From Fasciola hepatica (Eukaryota > Platyhelminthes > Trematoda > Plagiorchiida > Fasciolidae): 64,000 bases of DNA. Below are positions 13,801-26,300 of this stretch, in pieces (position 1 is the first letter of the stretch; every line of letters begins with the position of its first letter). The DNA is taken from assembly GCA_948099385.1 (NCBI GenBank), contig CANUEZ040000156.1:4092001-4156000 (forward strand), read 5' to 3'. A model generated the notes under the pieces. The model saw nothing but the letters and a program-made list of their open reading frames with translations, was not told where the DNA came from and ran no database searches. A program made the translations under genes and the position numbers.

Positions 13801-14637
13801 ATTTCACCCCTAAATATCAGACCAATGAGTACCACGACCATATTTTCCGACCAAGCCTAAGTTCCCTGTTTTTCGTCTGTTTCTCAGCCCATTTCCTTTC
13901 CGTAAAATCAAACTCGCCATTCCTCCGTGGGTCTGCTCCAGAAGCATTCCCTCTTTTGCACAGGTGAAAGAAATGATGGCTGATTTCGTACACTTTTCCA
14001 AGCCTTTCAGTCATTTTCGACCAACTATTATGTACGCACTGTCCTCCCATCCAAACCTACCTGGATTTGCCTTTTCTGACACCCGACTCCAAGTTCATCT
14101 TTGCCGGGCTCAAGCATATTGACGTCCATTTGAAAAGTTTTCCCCAATCTACGTCGTGCACATACTTCCCCACCGATCCTCCAAGATCTGATTCAGCTAC
14201 CACTTATATCGTCCGATTAAGCACCGCAGCATGTCCCGGGCTTCCCAAAATAAACCGTTTTAAGAGAATCGCCAAATATAACAACCCGACTCAACCCGGC
14301 CTCGAAGTTTATACCTGACCTATTATTTCATCCACCTAGCCCAAAATTATGGATGAAAGAGCAAGGACGCTTTCCGTAACTGATTGTTTGATTTAGTGGT
14401 ACCGAGAATTAGTCGCAACCGAACCGGGCCATACTCGGTCCTCTTGATCCAGGAAATAGCCGTATGGCATGCGAGAAAAAAAAAGCTAAGATCTGTCTCG
14501 AGCCGATGGAATGACACTTACAGAAAAATGTGCGCGTGCTGCGCAAATTAAGCAAATAAGTAAACCGTCATCTCGCACCTCCTTTGTTGAACAACGTTGC
14601 TCCCCATTTAGTCCAGAGACTTGGCGTACAGAACAAA
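10801..14637. other. No recognisable gene; pyrimidine-rich DNA
   Basis: Long stretches rich in T and C on the given strand give several uninterrupted but compositionally biased frames, such as 12177-12863. These are rich in Ser, Pro, Leu, Phe and His with no domain. I treat them as composition artefacts. A run of nine or more C lies near 11053. Confidence 0.45.
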
Positions 14638-14965
14638 TGCTGAAAATCCTTCCAAATGTTCTACGAGCCTTGTAAATTCGACTATATTTAACATTACCTT
14701 GAAAAGCTCGCTCATACACCACACTTTATACTTTTGTTTATCCATGTGAGACATTTGGATTTGGCCTTGAACCGTTTCTGACCGTCGTGCTTGAGCCACG
14801 GGGCTTTGAACCTTCGGGTTTTACTGAGAAGTATGTTTGGCCGCATAATTGAGGTTCGTATATATTTGTACTCTTTGTGAATGTCAATTTAGTACCGTGG
14901 TAACTACGAATCAATCTTGTTCTGGTTTGGGGATTCGTTTGAATTGGCTACGCGTTGCTCGATTT
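14638..14965 (+). repeat. Diverged BEL-like LTR (copy B)
   Basis: Collinear with copy A, at clearly lower identity. Shared blocks include GAAAATCCTTCCAA at the start, a TTGGCCTTGAACCGTTTCTGACC-TCGTG block, TCGGGTTTTACTG, AGTACCGTGG, ATCTTGTTCTGGTTT and CTACGCGTTGCTCGA at the end. It faces copy C (15071-15396) head to head across about 105 bp, making an imperfect large palindrome. Confidence 0.55.
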
Positions 14966-15070
14966 GCGAGAATTGACTCACACCCGGTATGATCGTATTT
15001 TGATAGTCTTCACAACCTGGCCTGCTGCGTGTTGCTCAGAAGGGTGCAGTGTAACTCTGAAGAATCACAT

Positions 15071-15396
15071 TTCGAGCAATGCGTAGTCTATTCACACGAA
15101 TTACAAAACCAGAACAAGATTGCTTCGTGGTTTCTACGGTACTGAATCGAAAATCGCATGAAGTGCAATTTTCGCAAACCTGAAGCATGCGACCAAATAG
15201 ACCTAACAGCAAAACCCGACCCTTCCACATCCCTTGGTCTGGACACGATAGTCAGGAACGGTTCAAGACCAAATTCGAACTTCTCACACAGATAAGCAAC
15301 CGTGCAAAAATGTTTAGCACGGCGAGCTTCATAAAAAGATATCGAATCTAATCACATTCACGAGGCAAGTAGAAAGTTTGAAGGGATTTTGAAAGT
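15071..15396 (-). repeat. Diverged BEL-like LTR (copy C), inverted
   Basis: The reverse complement of 15071-15360 is near-identical to 8941-9230, with substitutions such as CGCATT for CGCGTT and TCCAG for TCTAG. Beyond 15360 the homology continues for about 30 bp at visibly lower identity, so the near-identity stops abruptly. It lies inverted relative to copies A and B. Confidence 0.6.
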
Positions 15397-15985
15397 TATT
15401 CCTTCGCATGCAAGGCTAGTTTTGTCCCGCCAAACAATTTGCCATGACAGTTAACCGAGTGCAAGCCTTTAAGTCCCTCCAATCATAAGGATTCAAAGGC
15501 ATGCACCGAACAAGCAGTGACGTTTTTTCATGGTCTGATGTGCCCCATATTGAAGCAGAAGTCTACAAAACATTGTGAACGATATTTCCTGTTTGTCCTT
15601 TCATGAGCATGAATGGGTTTCCACCCCGCCACCTGGTTGTGGATTTACTCTTTCCACTTGCCGTAACTCTCACTGTCCCTGAAAACTATATCTCTTCTTC
15701 CAAAACCTGTGGCTTTCTCCTCTAGCTGTGAATATTTTCCTGATGGTAATATTTTCCTGCTGTCATAATAACCTTTCCACTTCCTTGCGTAATGTCCTTC
15801 GCATATATGCGCCTCCGTGTACATCCTTTTTCCGGTATTCTAGCCTGCACCACCTGTTTTTTCTCATCCGCTCCGGCTGGCTCACTTTAAATCCATGTCA
15901 TCCTCTATCAACCCGTCTTGGGCAACCAGTATCCATTTCAAACGAGTGATCTACAGTAGAATCGACCCAGCAAAATGGTACTGGA
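15397..15985. other. No recognisable gene
   Basis: Nothing identifiable between the inverted LTR-like repeat and the LINE relic that begins near 16 kb. Confidence 0.4.
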
Positions 15986-15989
15986 TAAA

Positions 15990-17050
15990 CCAACAAGGGT
16001 TTGCAATTACTTCGGTGTATATTCTAACTCAAGCTCTTGTCCCTAGAGTTTTGTGAAATCGCTCATGCGATATTGCCTGTACAGCTTGATTATACGGTTC
16101 AGCGTGCATCTTCCGTACTTGCAGATGTATTCCTGTCAAGAATAAGTGGTGCTACACATGGTCATATACTGAGTCCCCCTCCTTTTCTAATGCATGTTGA
16201 AGACGCACTGAACCTAGTACTTCATTTCACCCTGCTCGAATTTGCGGACGATATGAAGACAGTTCACCCTTTCAAGCCCGTTGTTGTTACTACCAAACCG
16301 AGTGACGCTTTCACAGACCTCTATGCACTTGACCCTCGCTGTCACTCCTGGGTGTTGAATTCTTTCACCGATAAGTGCGAGGTCCTAAAATAAAAATTCC
16401 GATTCTTCCTATACCTCCAAACTCTTGGTGAGTCCTCAGTTGCCCGTCGACCCAGTACTCGCTATGTGGGCCTCAAACTTTCTAGCTCCTTACACTTTTC
16501 AGGGCATGCAGCCATCCAGGAGGCCAAGGCAGGAGGAAGCATGAGCTTTCTTCGCCGCTGTTTTGGTCTCCGGGACAGTAACAAGTATATTTGCAAATCC
16601 AACGTTCCGCTGTTGCCTGGACGTTGTTCAGTAGCCTAAAGCGTCAAATCTAACAGTTCTGCTAGAAAACATGCAAAAGCCTTCGGCGAAACAGTTACTG
16701 GTATGGCTTACACCCTTAAGCCGTGGAGAATGATGTAAACAACTAGGTCTCGACCCACTTAGGCTCCTCAGCCTAAAACTTAGCCTGGCCTCCATACAAA
16801 TGTTGTTCCATAATCAGCCTTTACCCCCTGATTCACCAAGCTTCTCCCATGAACCCCTTTACCAGCTTCGACAATGGGCTCTTACTCTCCCTTTCACCAT
16901 AGCTAAACCGGCTTTGCTGTCACACCTCTTCCTTTTTGTGTGCTCCAAAGTCTGCCACAATCTGCCCCCAGAATTCCAGGATCTCACGCCGTGCCTCAAC
17001 TTCAAGCTGGGTCTACACGAATACCCTAACGATTCCCGAGCATTTTAGTC
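15990..17050 (+). pseudogene. LINE relic: RT palm to C-terminal end
   Basis: At 16037-16393 the translation carries a decayed palm motif (GHILSPPPFLMHVEDALN for the usual GSILGPLLFLI-VNDL), then EFADDMKTVHPF, which keeps the FADD catalytic aspartates. A CHSWVLNSFTDKCEVLK block follows, the usual W-L-FN--KC segment. After several stops and frame changes, 16920-17040 reads as a typical LINE C-terminus (VCHNLPPEFQDLTPCLNFKL for the usual V-N-LP-E-V----FK). It is a broken copy of a CR1-like element and shares the DALNLVLHFT signature with 8.65 kb. Confidence 0.65.
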
Positions 17051-19984
17051 GTCCAGTATGTGCATATCTGAAGATATGGCGCACGCGAAGGCCTCAACCT
17101 CTAAGTCCAGCCACTTATTTTGAAAACCCTTTACTTGTCATTTTAAATACAATAGACGACAGTTAGCCTAGTCTTCTCGAAGAGTCACGCCGTCATTACT
17201 TCCTTCCCCTCATGAACACCTCACCTCTTCTCTCGTAGTCTCAAGTACTAATGCACCTTATCCGTCCGTAGTTGCTGCCCTCCTATTTTCCCTTAGCTAG
17301 CTTCAGGGACCCAAAGTCTAGCTGCTTTTTCTCTTTTATTGACTGCCGTTGATCTCCAAATGGGAGCTTCCATTCAATTCCTGACCTCCGTTCAAGCTCC
17401 GGGGAGTATAATATTTACAACCCTGGTGTATGCCTCGCATGTTCAATTTCCCATTCGCCTTTTAATGATTGTTCATCTCATTAGTCTCACCCCAGTATCC
17501 CTCAAAATCTAGTCACCCGGCCCCGGACCACCCGGTGTTTACGAATACTTGGCCTCATCAATGACATTATTACTGATCCCAACGATGTGGACTGCTGCAG
17601 GTTCACCGCTTCGGGGGCACATATTAGGCGTATATGACGTCTGCAACGACCTGCGGGCGCAATAAGGCTGAAAGATTGTAGCTCCTGGCACTTCCACTTC
17701 GAGCACAAAGTGTTCACATCACCATGTGCACTTACCTCTATGCCCGGCCTACGGCGTTTTTCAGGTGTAGCACAATTTCACTACAAAGGCCTTGCATGCG
17801 GCTATTAGTCTACCCTCATAGGGTCCAATGACTGCTGTCACTTTTACCTAAAGTTATTCTGCCTTGGCACGTCTCTCACCGAAGTTTTTCCCCAGAAACT
17901 GTTAATCAGTCCGACAGGTGAGCATATCCACTTCCAAATTCAGGACTCGTTATTTCTATGATTCCCTCCCCTGATATGACGTTTTCTGAGGAAGCCTATT
18001 GTGCACGCGTTCTCTTTTTGACGTTCATACGACCACACGGTTCTCGTTCATAGCCGGCAGTCTGTCACCATACTGTATATTAACTGCGTACACATTTATT
18101 TAAAGTGCTTTTCCCCTGGAGCACCTCGCAGTGACTACTTTTGTAATATTTCACGCTGAAATATTCAACGGAGCAGTCCACAAGCTTGTCCGTTCAGAGT
18201 TTCAAAACTCCTTGTTTCTCTTATCCAGCCGTACCCTGTGGCATTTATCGGAGGTTTTCATCTTCGCTTTCCAAAAAATAACAACCCGAGAAAATTTATC
18301 CGGAGTCTTCAAGCAGCCAGTTCATTGGTTTCAAATTTTCCGCTCACTCAAAATCTCTGACTGCTAACCAACGGTAAACATTCTAATTGCTTTAAGTAGC
18401 CCTTGAAAAGCACTACAGGATTGCGTATTCACACATCTCGAGCAAATCTGTCCTCTCTCTTTCCCCTCTTCGGCCTTTACCACATAAATCACCTGCCAAC
18501 ATTGGTAACAAATCGATCGATTCTTACCTGTTTCCACCAATCAATTCTATTAACGGCCAATTGTGCATTCTTCATCTCTCTTATCAGAATATCTGCTTAT
18601 TGTTCCCGGTTGGTCCAACTTGATCAGCTCACCTTAAAGAGAATTTGTTCAGGATTTTTACGTCGAAATAAAGCAACCATCTATGTTTACCCGATTTCGT
18701 AGGTCACCTCCGCCACCATCCATTCCACCCATCATTCGCCTTTTGCGTTGCCGTAATTTCACGTTCCAGTTGAATTCTTCACCTAGCTTCCAATTTCTGT
18801 CTATACACAACCATCGACTTTTTAGAACTTAGACTATTCGCTTGTTGTTCGCCAGCTATTTCGCTACACCCCCCCCCCCTAATCTTTACTCGCACGGTAT
18901 CCCTACTGATTCATTTTCATTCTCAATATAGCTCTCCTGGTAAGTATCCGTCGATAAATTACCCTTCAGTTAATGCAGATCGACTAATCTTAACCCTCTC
19001 ACGATGTTCATTTCCTGATCTCATTTTTCGCTCCTATCTCACTTATCCAGAGCCTCATAATGTTTCTCTCGTTTAAATCTTTCAACTAGGCGATGTATTC
19101 TTTGAACCTTTGCATTTTCTCAGTTTAGCCAATGTTTTTTTGTCTGAAATATTCATCGTTCTGCATTTGCGGCCATCTCCGCTGGATTCTGGCAGACCTG
19201 ACTACCTGACCTTCAAGAGATATTGGCTTGTTGACGCTGCTTCTTTTATTGCTATTGGTAGGGTGTTCATCCCGTCTACTGAATGGGTGGGAAGACGGTT
19301 GTTCAAGACGAAAATGTAGACCTTTGTAGATTGATAACGAACGCGAACACCGGAGGGGCCGATAGCAATAAGGTAAACGAGGGCTTGTGAACCACGTGAA
19401 TAGTTCCACCTGCTGTACAACGACTGTCTTCAAGCGGAATGGACGGGCGTATTGCACGTGAACATTTTTTCATATTTCAGTTGACTTGGGCGACTTCCGA
19501 ACTAGTACTTTCCAATAAACAGCCCATTTATCAGACGGATCTTCTAGGTTTTCAAACTATATCCATTTAAAATTTCCCCCCAAATGCACTGGTGTCAATG
19601 GAATAATTTACTTCCCTAAGGCCATCATTACTTTTATCGTATAATCATGCATTCAAGCTCGCTTTGGACTTTCCATAACAAGCTATCAGTGTTATTACTG
19701 TTCTCAGTAAACACAAAGGACTTCTCCTCGAAAATACGGTACGCTTGAGGCTTGGACAGATCCCGTCCATGCTCCCTGAGAGCCACATTGTAGTAAAGCA
19801 CCAGAAAAACAAAGCCCGTTTTTGATAGTCCCTGTGGCGGCCCAAATGCCTCGGTGAGGTCCATTCTCCTGCATTTGAGTTTCACATAGAACATGCTCAG
19901 CTGGTCCTGTCTGACTGGATGCGGCCTTTCTTTAAGCTCGCTATTGGTTCTTGAGAGAATCTGTCGTTATAACGGCTATTCCAG
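17051..19984. other. No recognisable gene; pyrimidine-rich DNA
   Basis: Short, compositionally biased frames only. A C9-10 run lies at about 18870. Nothing matches the mobile elements found elsewhere in the window. Confidence 0.4.
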
Positions 19985-20352
19985 TCGTGCGTAACGCCTA
20001 GACAAATGAACGAATCCCAAAGTCAGAACATGATTGATTGGCTGATTCTACGGTACTAAGTTACCAAATAACACGCATATTATTGTGCACGAACCTCAAC
20101 TGTACGGCCACAACGTTGAGCAACGAAGACCAGAATTCAGCAAAGGTCACTGTCAGGTACCACCGTCACGGCAGTGCGACTTCAAATAAAAAACATGCCA
20201 CGGCACATGAAAAAAAATATAGACAAATGTTCAAGTGTAGTGGTTGAAGCGTACTGTACTTGTTCGGGGGTCAATAAGATGTAGAGCATAGTCTCAACAA
20301 TACAAGTGTGTGACTACGGCTGGGGAGGATTTCCACACACGAACTTCACACG
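19985..20352 (-). repeat. Diverged BEL LTR, probable 3' LTR of the relic at 21.0-22.3 kb
   Basis: It aligns loosely with the BEL LTRs: ATTCTACGGTACTA for ATTCTACGATACTA, then AAATAACA, and near the end GGAGGATTTCCACAC for GGGGATTTTCCACG. The bases just after it (CGGCCCACCAATTCCTCC) match the first internal bases of the intact element (CCGCCCACCAAAATCCTCC). That places an LTR/internal junction near 20352. With the decayed pol at 21040-22278 this suggests one old element in minus orientation with its integrase region deleted. Confidence 0.5.
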
Positions 20353-21039
20353 GCCCACCAATTCCTCCCATGAAACGGTCAACATCCAAGAAGTAGATGG
20401 GGCTACGGATTCGCCCCAGCCTACCCGGACCTTAATGTCAGTGCACACGTTGGCCGTCATTGGCTTCATCTTTTGTTGGCTAGTCGCAGACACGCAGGTT
20501 CCTTGAGGTTATGCTCCATACATCCATGTCTTAGAGTTCCATCTGGATGTTATGTGACTTCATCGGTATACAAAAAAAGGCCTCGGTGTGATCGAGGTGC
20601 GTAGACAGATTAGGGAATGTACATAACAAGAGACTTCCCGACTAAGAGTAAATTACATGGTAAAATGAAGGCTGAGACTTCTCGAAGAAGGACCGAGATG
20701 GCTACAAGGTACCTGAAACATCAGGGAGCTCAACTTGTGGTGTAATCACCGTAAAAGTATGCTTGGCTCAAAACTTGTATCAATTTGAGCATAGGTTATA
20801 TGATAATACAAATTGGAGGTTCCGGAAATATATATGTTTCTACAAGCGGTCAACAAGTGCTTGTTCCAGAGTGTCCCCTACTTCACGAACAATGTTGTGT
20901 AGTGTGCTAAATTTGAGTTTCGACAACTAACTCCATTGTTAATTGTGAACACCCTATCGAATTATACACAAATGCACTTCAAAGAACGCGCGAAGGGTTG
21001 AGACCTGCGGGAAAATGCATGAGGCATAAAAAAATAAAA

Positions 21040-22278
21040 TCAGCTTCAGTTGGTATCAGTAGAGTTGGTTTTGGCTTGACCCATCGCGTCGACGCCGCCC
21101 TCGCTACTATCAGTAGCTCGTTGGCTTGCATGGCTTTTGTTCTTCGGATGATGATGTGCAAAAGCGTACATTTTTGTGTCCTCTGTGCAATGCAATACTT
21201 TGGCTGATTCCGTCAAAACGTTGGATTCCATTTTATCTGATCAAAGCACCTGCTAACCAGCGTCGCTACCTTCTCGGCCGGTACCTCTGCAGTCACTTCA
21301 AGACTCGGAATGTATACGGTCTTCGGTGAAGCTACTCTCGTCTTTGCAAACACTATTTGACTGTGCCGTTCACCATTTTCTTCTACCCAGCAGCCATGAG
21401 CCACTATTCCCTAGCCTACTTCTGATGCATCTGAAAACAAGTGAAGCTTGGCATCGAGTGTATACTTGATTCCTTTCAAGCATCCAAGTATCTTAATCTC
21501 GCCAAGTTGATCTAGGCTGTGCAACCAGTCAGGCAATTGCTTGATGTTCTCTTCCCGAAGAGGTTCGCCCCAACCCAGCTCCCTTTGGTGCAGCTTTTGC
21601 TGCAAGCAATTTTTTGGTAGCAACCATGATGAAACGAAACCCAAGGGATCATATAGGGCAGAGACTGGTGATAGGATTCCACTCCGTGTGGCTGGTTGCT
21701 TGGGTGGATCCAGAGTGAATATGAATTCGTTACTTTCGGGCTTCCATCGAACTCCCAGCATGCGCTCTATTTGTACAAAGGATCCCAAAAGCTCTCTCGC
21801 GCGCTCACTTTTCTCCTACTTCGGAATAAAGTCGAGGACCTCAGGGGCGTCAAACGAACATAAAAAATCATCCACGCAGAAACGGTCCACGGTTCATTCT
21901 AACAGATTGCTGGTGTTACCAAAGCGTTTGAGGGTTTCCCGGAGGGCAAAATTAGCGCAGAAGGGAGATAATACCGTTTAAAAGGGATGACCGGTCAGAC
22001 CGCACTCGTCCGTGTTGCCGTCTATGTCGTCTTCAGGCCACCAGAGAAGATGGAAGGCGTCTCTATCTTCAAGGGACATTTTTACTCGTGAAAACATTTC
22101 ACATATGTCCTCAGAGAAGGCCACTTTTCCGAGCCGAAAACGGCATAAATCCCCGGCTAGGGGTGTCGCTCAGTTTGGATGCTGTGGTGTATTGCCGTTA
22201 GGTGACATACCCAAACACTTCGCTGCACAATCCAAGGCCAACCTGACCTTCCCCGGTTTATTTGGGTTCACGACCGGG
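21040..22278 (-). pseudogene. Decayed BEL/Pao pol (RT and RNase H part), distinct family
   Basis: Read on the minus strand, 22278 to about 21800 gives the BEL RT start (NPNKPGKVR and DCAAK), the EDICEMFSRVKM palm block, LLWWPEDD, and FCVDDFL in place of YVDD. 21788-21411 is an open segment with LGVRWKPESNEFIF, GILSPVSALYDPLGF and FSDASEVG (RNase H active-site Asp). Then 21404-21040 holds an FAKTRVASPKTVYIPSLE block and a frameshifted end of RNase H. A stop follows SEVG. It differs enough from the 38-45 kb element to be another BEL lineage. It is cut off at 22278 exactly where the next element's LTR starts, within the PVVNP motif before the RT core. No integrase is present. Confidence 0.75.
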
Positions 22279-22650
22279 TATGGGAAGCCTTTGAGCAACG
22301 CGTAGCCTCATTCGCAACGGATACCGAAATCAGAAAGCGATTGTCCGTGAAATTCTACGATACTAGACCGTCAAATGAACAATAACACGGAACAGATACC
22401 AAACTCAATTACCGATCACAAGGACTCAGAAATCGAGAACCAAGTTGCAGCGTGCGAGAAAGGAGCACGTGCGTCACGCAGGTCCAGAATAGGATATGAC
22501 AGATTAGCGCTTTGGACGCGAACAAACAAATGTTGGTTCATGAAACACACGGTGCACAAGAACAAGCAAGTAGTGTAAATGAGTGAGTGATGTCGAGGTA
22601 GCATGGAATTACGTTGTTTCTGAGGGGATTTTCCACGGCTGGTCGTCACA
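22279..22650 (-). repeat. 3' LTR (left in window) of the decayed BEL/Pao copy
   Basis: Starts TATGGGAAGCC, related to the solo LTR start TGTAAGAAGCC, and ends GGTCGTCACA. The next bases match the internal 3' region of the intact element. It has the same length (372 bp) as the partner LTR at 28485. Confidence 0.8.
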
Positions 22651-22909
22651 CCATCCACCGAAAATCTTCCTGAATCTTAGCAGGTCGAAGGTTTGGAATG
22701 AGGGTACTGATTCCTTCCACCTACTCAGACCCAGCTGTCAGTGCTCGTACCTAATACCTTGCCGTGAACTTTCTACTCACGATCTTACTTGATCCGGTGG
22801 CCACACCAACGCGATGTTACTCCACATCCTCCCCAAGAACGGCTGATAGATGGCAGGCGTGAAAGAGAAACATGAGTGCTGTCTTCGGGAGAGCCCTCGT
22901 GAAGTGGCT

Positions 22910-22950
22910 GCGTGTGCTTGTGTGAGTGTGTGTGCGTGTGCGTGTCATGG
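22910..22950. repeat. Impure (TG)n tract in the 3' untranslated part of the decayed BEL copy
   Basis: TG-rich run (TGTGAGTGTGTGTGCGTGTGCGTGTC) in the same place between stop codon and 3' LTR as the purer tract at 38957-38993 of the intact copy. It is an inherited part of the element, not an independent microsatellite. Confidence 0.7.
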
Positions 22951-23357
22951 GCTTGGTCGCGCTCTGGTATATGGGCAAATGGTAACGACTGCCACCTACG
23001 GGAGGTATCTTGCATAATGTCAGTGACGAGCTAAGAACAGTCAGCCCTGCGGCTTTTCTGAAGGGGGTCATGAAGCATGAATGTGTTTCATGTACGTGTG
23101 TGTGATTGGGGGCGGGTGTGTTTGGGCGCGCGGGTGAACCATAACTACTACCTCACATGGGAAACGTCTTCTTAAAAGTCAATGGCAGACCAGAGACGGT
23201 GAGCATCGTGACATGTTTGTTGGAGACTGTAAGGCCGGAACAGGTCCCACGTGCGATTGTGACCGGGTGTGAGTGTTTTTGAGTACGTCAGTATGTCATA
23301 AATACCCCCACACACGGGAAGACCTTTTAGCCACTTCAACGACGAATGAGGAACAGT

Positions 23358-26300
23358 TTACCGGGGTTCTGTAGTGTCGGCTTCTACGTCTTCAGTCTCG
23401 GAGAGGCTGATACTGCGTACGTCACGGACTAGCACTCCATTGGAGGTGCTCATCTTCACAGTTCTTATCATTTTGTTGGAGCTTTCGATGGTTCCATAGA
23501 CACGCTCAAAGGCCGGGTGCTGAAATGCGCGTGTTCGTCTGCGATGGTCACTACATCCCCAACCTTGAATGATCCTGCTTTGGTTAGCCACTTCTGTCGA
23601 GGTTGCAGGGCAGATAGGTACTCCCGTATTCATTACCCCAAAAACCCTTGGCAAGATTGTTTGCCTGCTTCCATCCATGGAGATAGCTCCCACGAAGGTT
23701 TGTCGGTCCCTGGAAGCCCTTGCTCGACCTTATCGTCGACAAGTCGTTCGGAGTGAGAGCCAGATTGGTGGGGTCACTGTTGGTTACAGGAACCAGGGGG
23801 CGGTTCTTCAGAATTAGTTCAACCTTTGCCATGACGGTGCTGAATTTTTCGCCCTCGGGTGGCTGCTGCCCTATGATCGACAGCAATATTCGTCTGGTGG
23901 ACTTGATCAGGCGTTCCCATAAGCCGCCGGGCTGACCGGCCTGCGAGGTGTTGAGGCGCCATCGTATTCCATAGGTCACGGTCCGATTCTGCAGCTCATC
24001 TCTTTTCGTGTTTCGGTACCGACTCTGCAGTTTTCGACGAGCTGCCACGAAGTTCGGCCCACTGTCGGAGTGTATATCTGCTGGTATACCTCTTCGGTTA
24101 AAAAAGAGCTGCAAGGCCGAAGGAACAAGTCGGCTGCCATCAAATGCGTGACTTCTAAGCGCACCGCGTGTGATCACCCGCACGTCATGACACGCCCGTA
24201 TCGTTCTTCCAAACTCTTCCCACACTTGATCAACAAAGTCCCGAAATGGTCCAGCCTGGTGTCGCTGAGCTGTCATCAACCCAGAGTCATTCTACATTCT
24301 GGCCGCGGAGCCATGTGTTGTTGGCCCTCTACGGCATTGCGTCTCCAGCGGTGTACACAACGTCGGATCACGCTTTTCACAGTCGCTCTTCCTCTCAGCA
24401 AACAAAGGCGCTTTCGAATGACACTTGTCACGTGACTTTCCCCGGCATGTCCCTCCACGAGGTGGATGTGTTGAATCAATAATCCTATCACAGGTTGGCG
24501 AGCCGGTAGCAATATGGGGCATTTCGTGTCAAAGCTCAGGTGCTAGCTGGTCAGCCCACCATCTACCCGTAGTAGTCCAATGATGAGTTTGGGATTTAAA
24601 TGCTCCAGGTTGCCCTTCGGAGATGGTATTGCTTTGTCGATTGGTCCCGCTACTTCAGCCATCTCGAGTTCTCGGGTGAAAGCCTCTGTTTTTATCAGCT
24701 TGAATATGTCGAGTTCTGCGGCCCGTAACTCTCCAGGACATATCGGACCCACTGGTATCCGGCTGGAGGGGCGGGCCCCCTTCATGACTAGCAGATGCCT
24801 CTTGAAAATGGCCAGCAAAACTAATGACCGAAGAGTCTTATTCCAGGAGGAAAACCTGGCCAATCGTGACAAAATTAGTGTCGCTTCCACTACGGTGGCC
24901 GTCATTACAGTGTCTTTGATTTCCAGTTCCAATCTCAGAGGGGGCTTTAGTTCGCTCACGGGCCAGTCCTGTCTAGGCATCTGCAGGAATTTCGGTCCTC
25001 CTGTCTACGCGTCCAATAGCCGGAAGTTGGTCGCACCTTGGCAGCACAGATCGGCTGGGTTATCACCAGACCTGATATATTTCTACTAGTTCATGGCCTT
25101 TTCGTCGTGGATGGTCGTAAGTCGGTTAGCAAGGGAAGTAGTTAACCGGCTCCTGACTTTGTTAGTGTAGTACAGTACTATCGCCAAGTCCGTCCAAAAA
25201 CTAGCCGGCCAAATATAGAATTGAAAACATCTCTTTACCGCTTGTACCGCCATGACTGCTTACACGGCTGCGATGAGTTCAAGGAGCGGGATCGAAGCCG
25301 ACTTCAGTGGGGCAACGCTGGCTTTGGCGAACAGGATCCTCGTACCATATTGTCCATCTCCCGTGCACCATCGTCCATATACCACGGCTCCGGATGCGTC
25401 AGAAAAGGCGTGCAGTTCTCCCATCTGTGTCTTATGACCAGGAGCAAACATCGTGGAATCCGTGTGTCTCCTAGTATCTTTAAGGCGTTCAGAAATTCCC
25501 CTCAGTCCAACCGGTCTTCTCGGTCCGGTGGCTGGTCTCAATCGATCTTCCTACGGCAGAGCTACTGCAGCAGGATCTTTCTGGGCGACAACCGGGGAGA
25601 GGCAAAATCAAGCGGATTAAACAAACTAGAAACAACAGATAGTATACCACGACGAGCTACTGGTTGCTCCAGAACGTTTAGCTCGAAAACAGAGTTGTCC
25701 GCTTCAGCATTCCGTTGTATTACTAGCTTGCGTTCGGTGATGAGTGGACAGCCGTCCAGAGCTCTGACTCTTTCAGCCCTCCCGTGGTGCGGAATGACTC
25801 CGAGAGCTTCCGAAGCGTCCGACTTCCAGTTCGCGAGGTGGAAGTCCCCCCCCCCCTTCTAGCAATCTTGTTAAGCACCTGAACCGCGCCAGGGCCAAGT
25901 CTGCATCATCCAATGACCCAGGATGGTCGCCGACGTAGACGTTTCTGCTGAAGCTATCTACTACTGACTGGTGAACCAAAGCTCTATGTTTGTTCGCGGA
26001 CTCTCGAAGGACGTGGTTCGCACAAAAAGGTGGTGATATGGCTCCGAAGGGGTCGACGGTCATCCTACAATTTACCGCTGCGTTTTCCCGGTCTTCCTCT
26101 TCCCACCACAGGAAAAGCAAAGCATCTCGTTCTCCTACCGGTATCTTCACCTGGTGAAACATTTCCCTGATGCCAGTGGACAAGGCCGCTCTGCCCACTC
26201 TGAGATGGCACAGAACTTCGATTAGTGGTGTGGTCCAGTCAGGTCCTTGTAGTAGGCAAAAGTTTACCGATTTTCCCTGGAACTTGGCTGCACAGTCGAA

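Noticed and set aside
19110..19894. Frames on both strands near 19.1-19.9 kb that look slightly coding
   Set aside because: No domain or partner exon could be named, and similarity to RNase H or gag segments was too weak to report.
22279..22283. TATGG at the left edge and TATGG after 28856 as a target duplication of the decayed BEL copy
   Set aside because: Using it would remove the first five bases of the left LTR, and the LTR lengths then no longer agree (367 versus 372). The TATGG at 22279 aligns better as the mutated LTR start.
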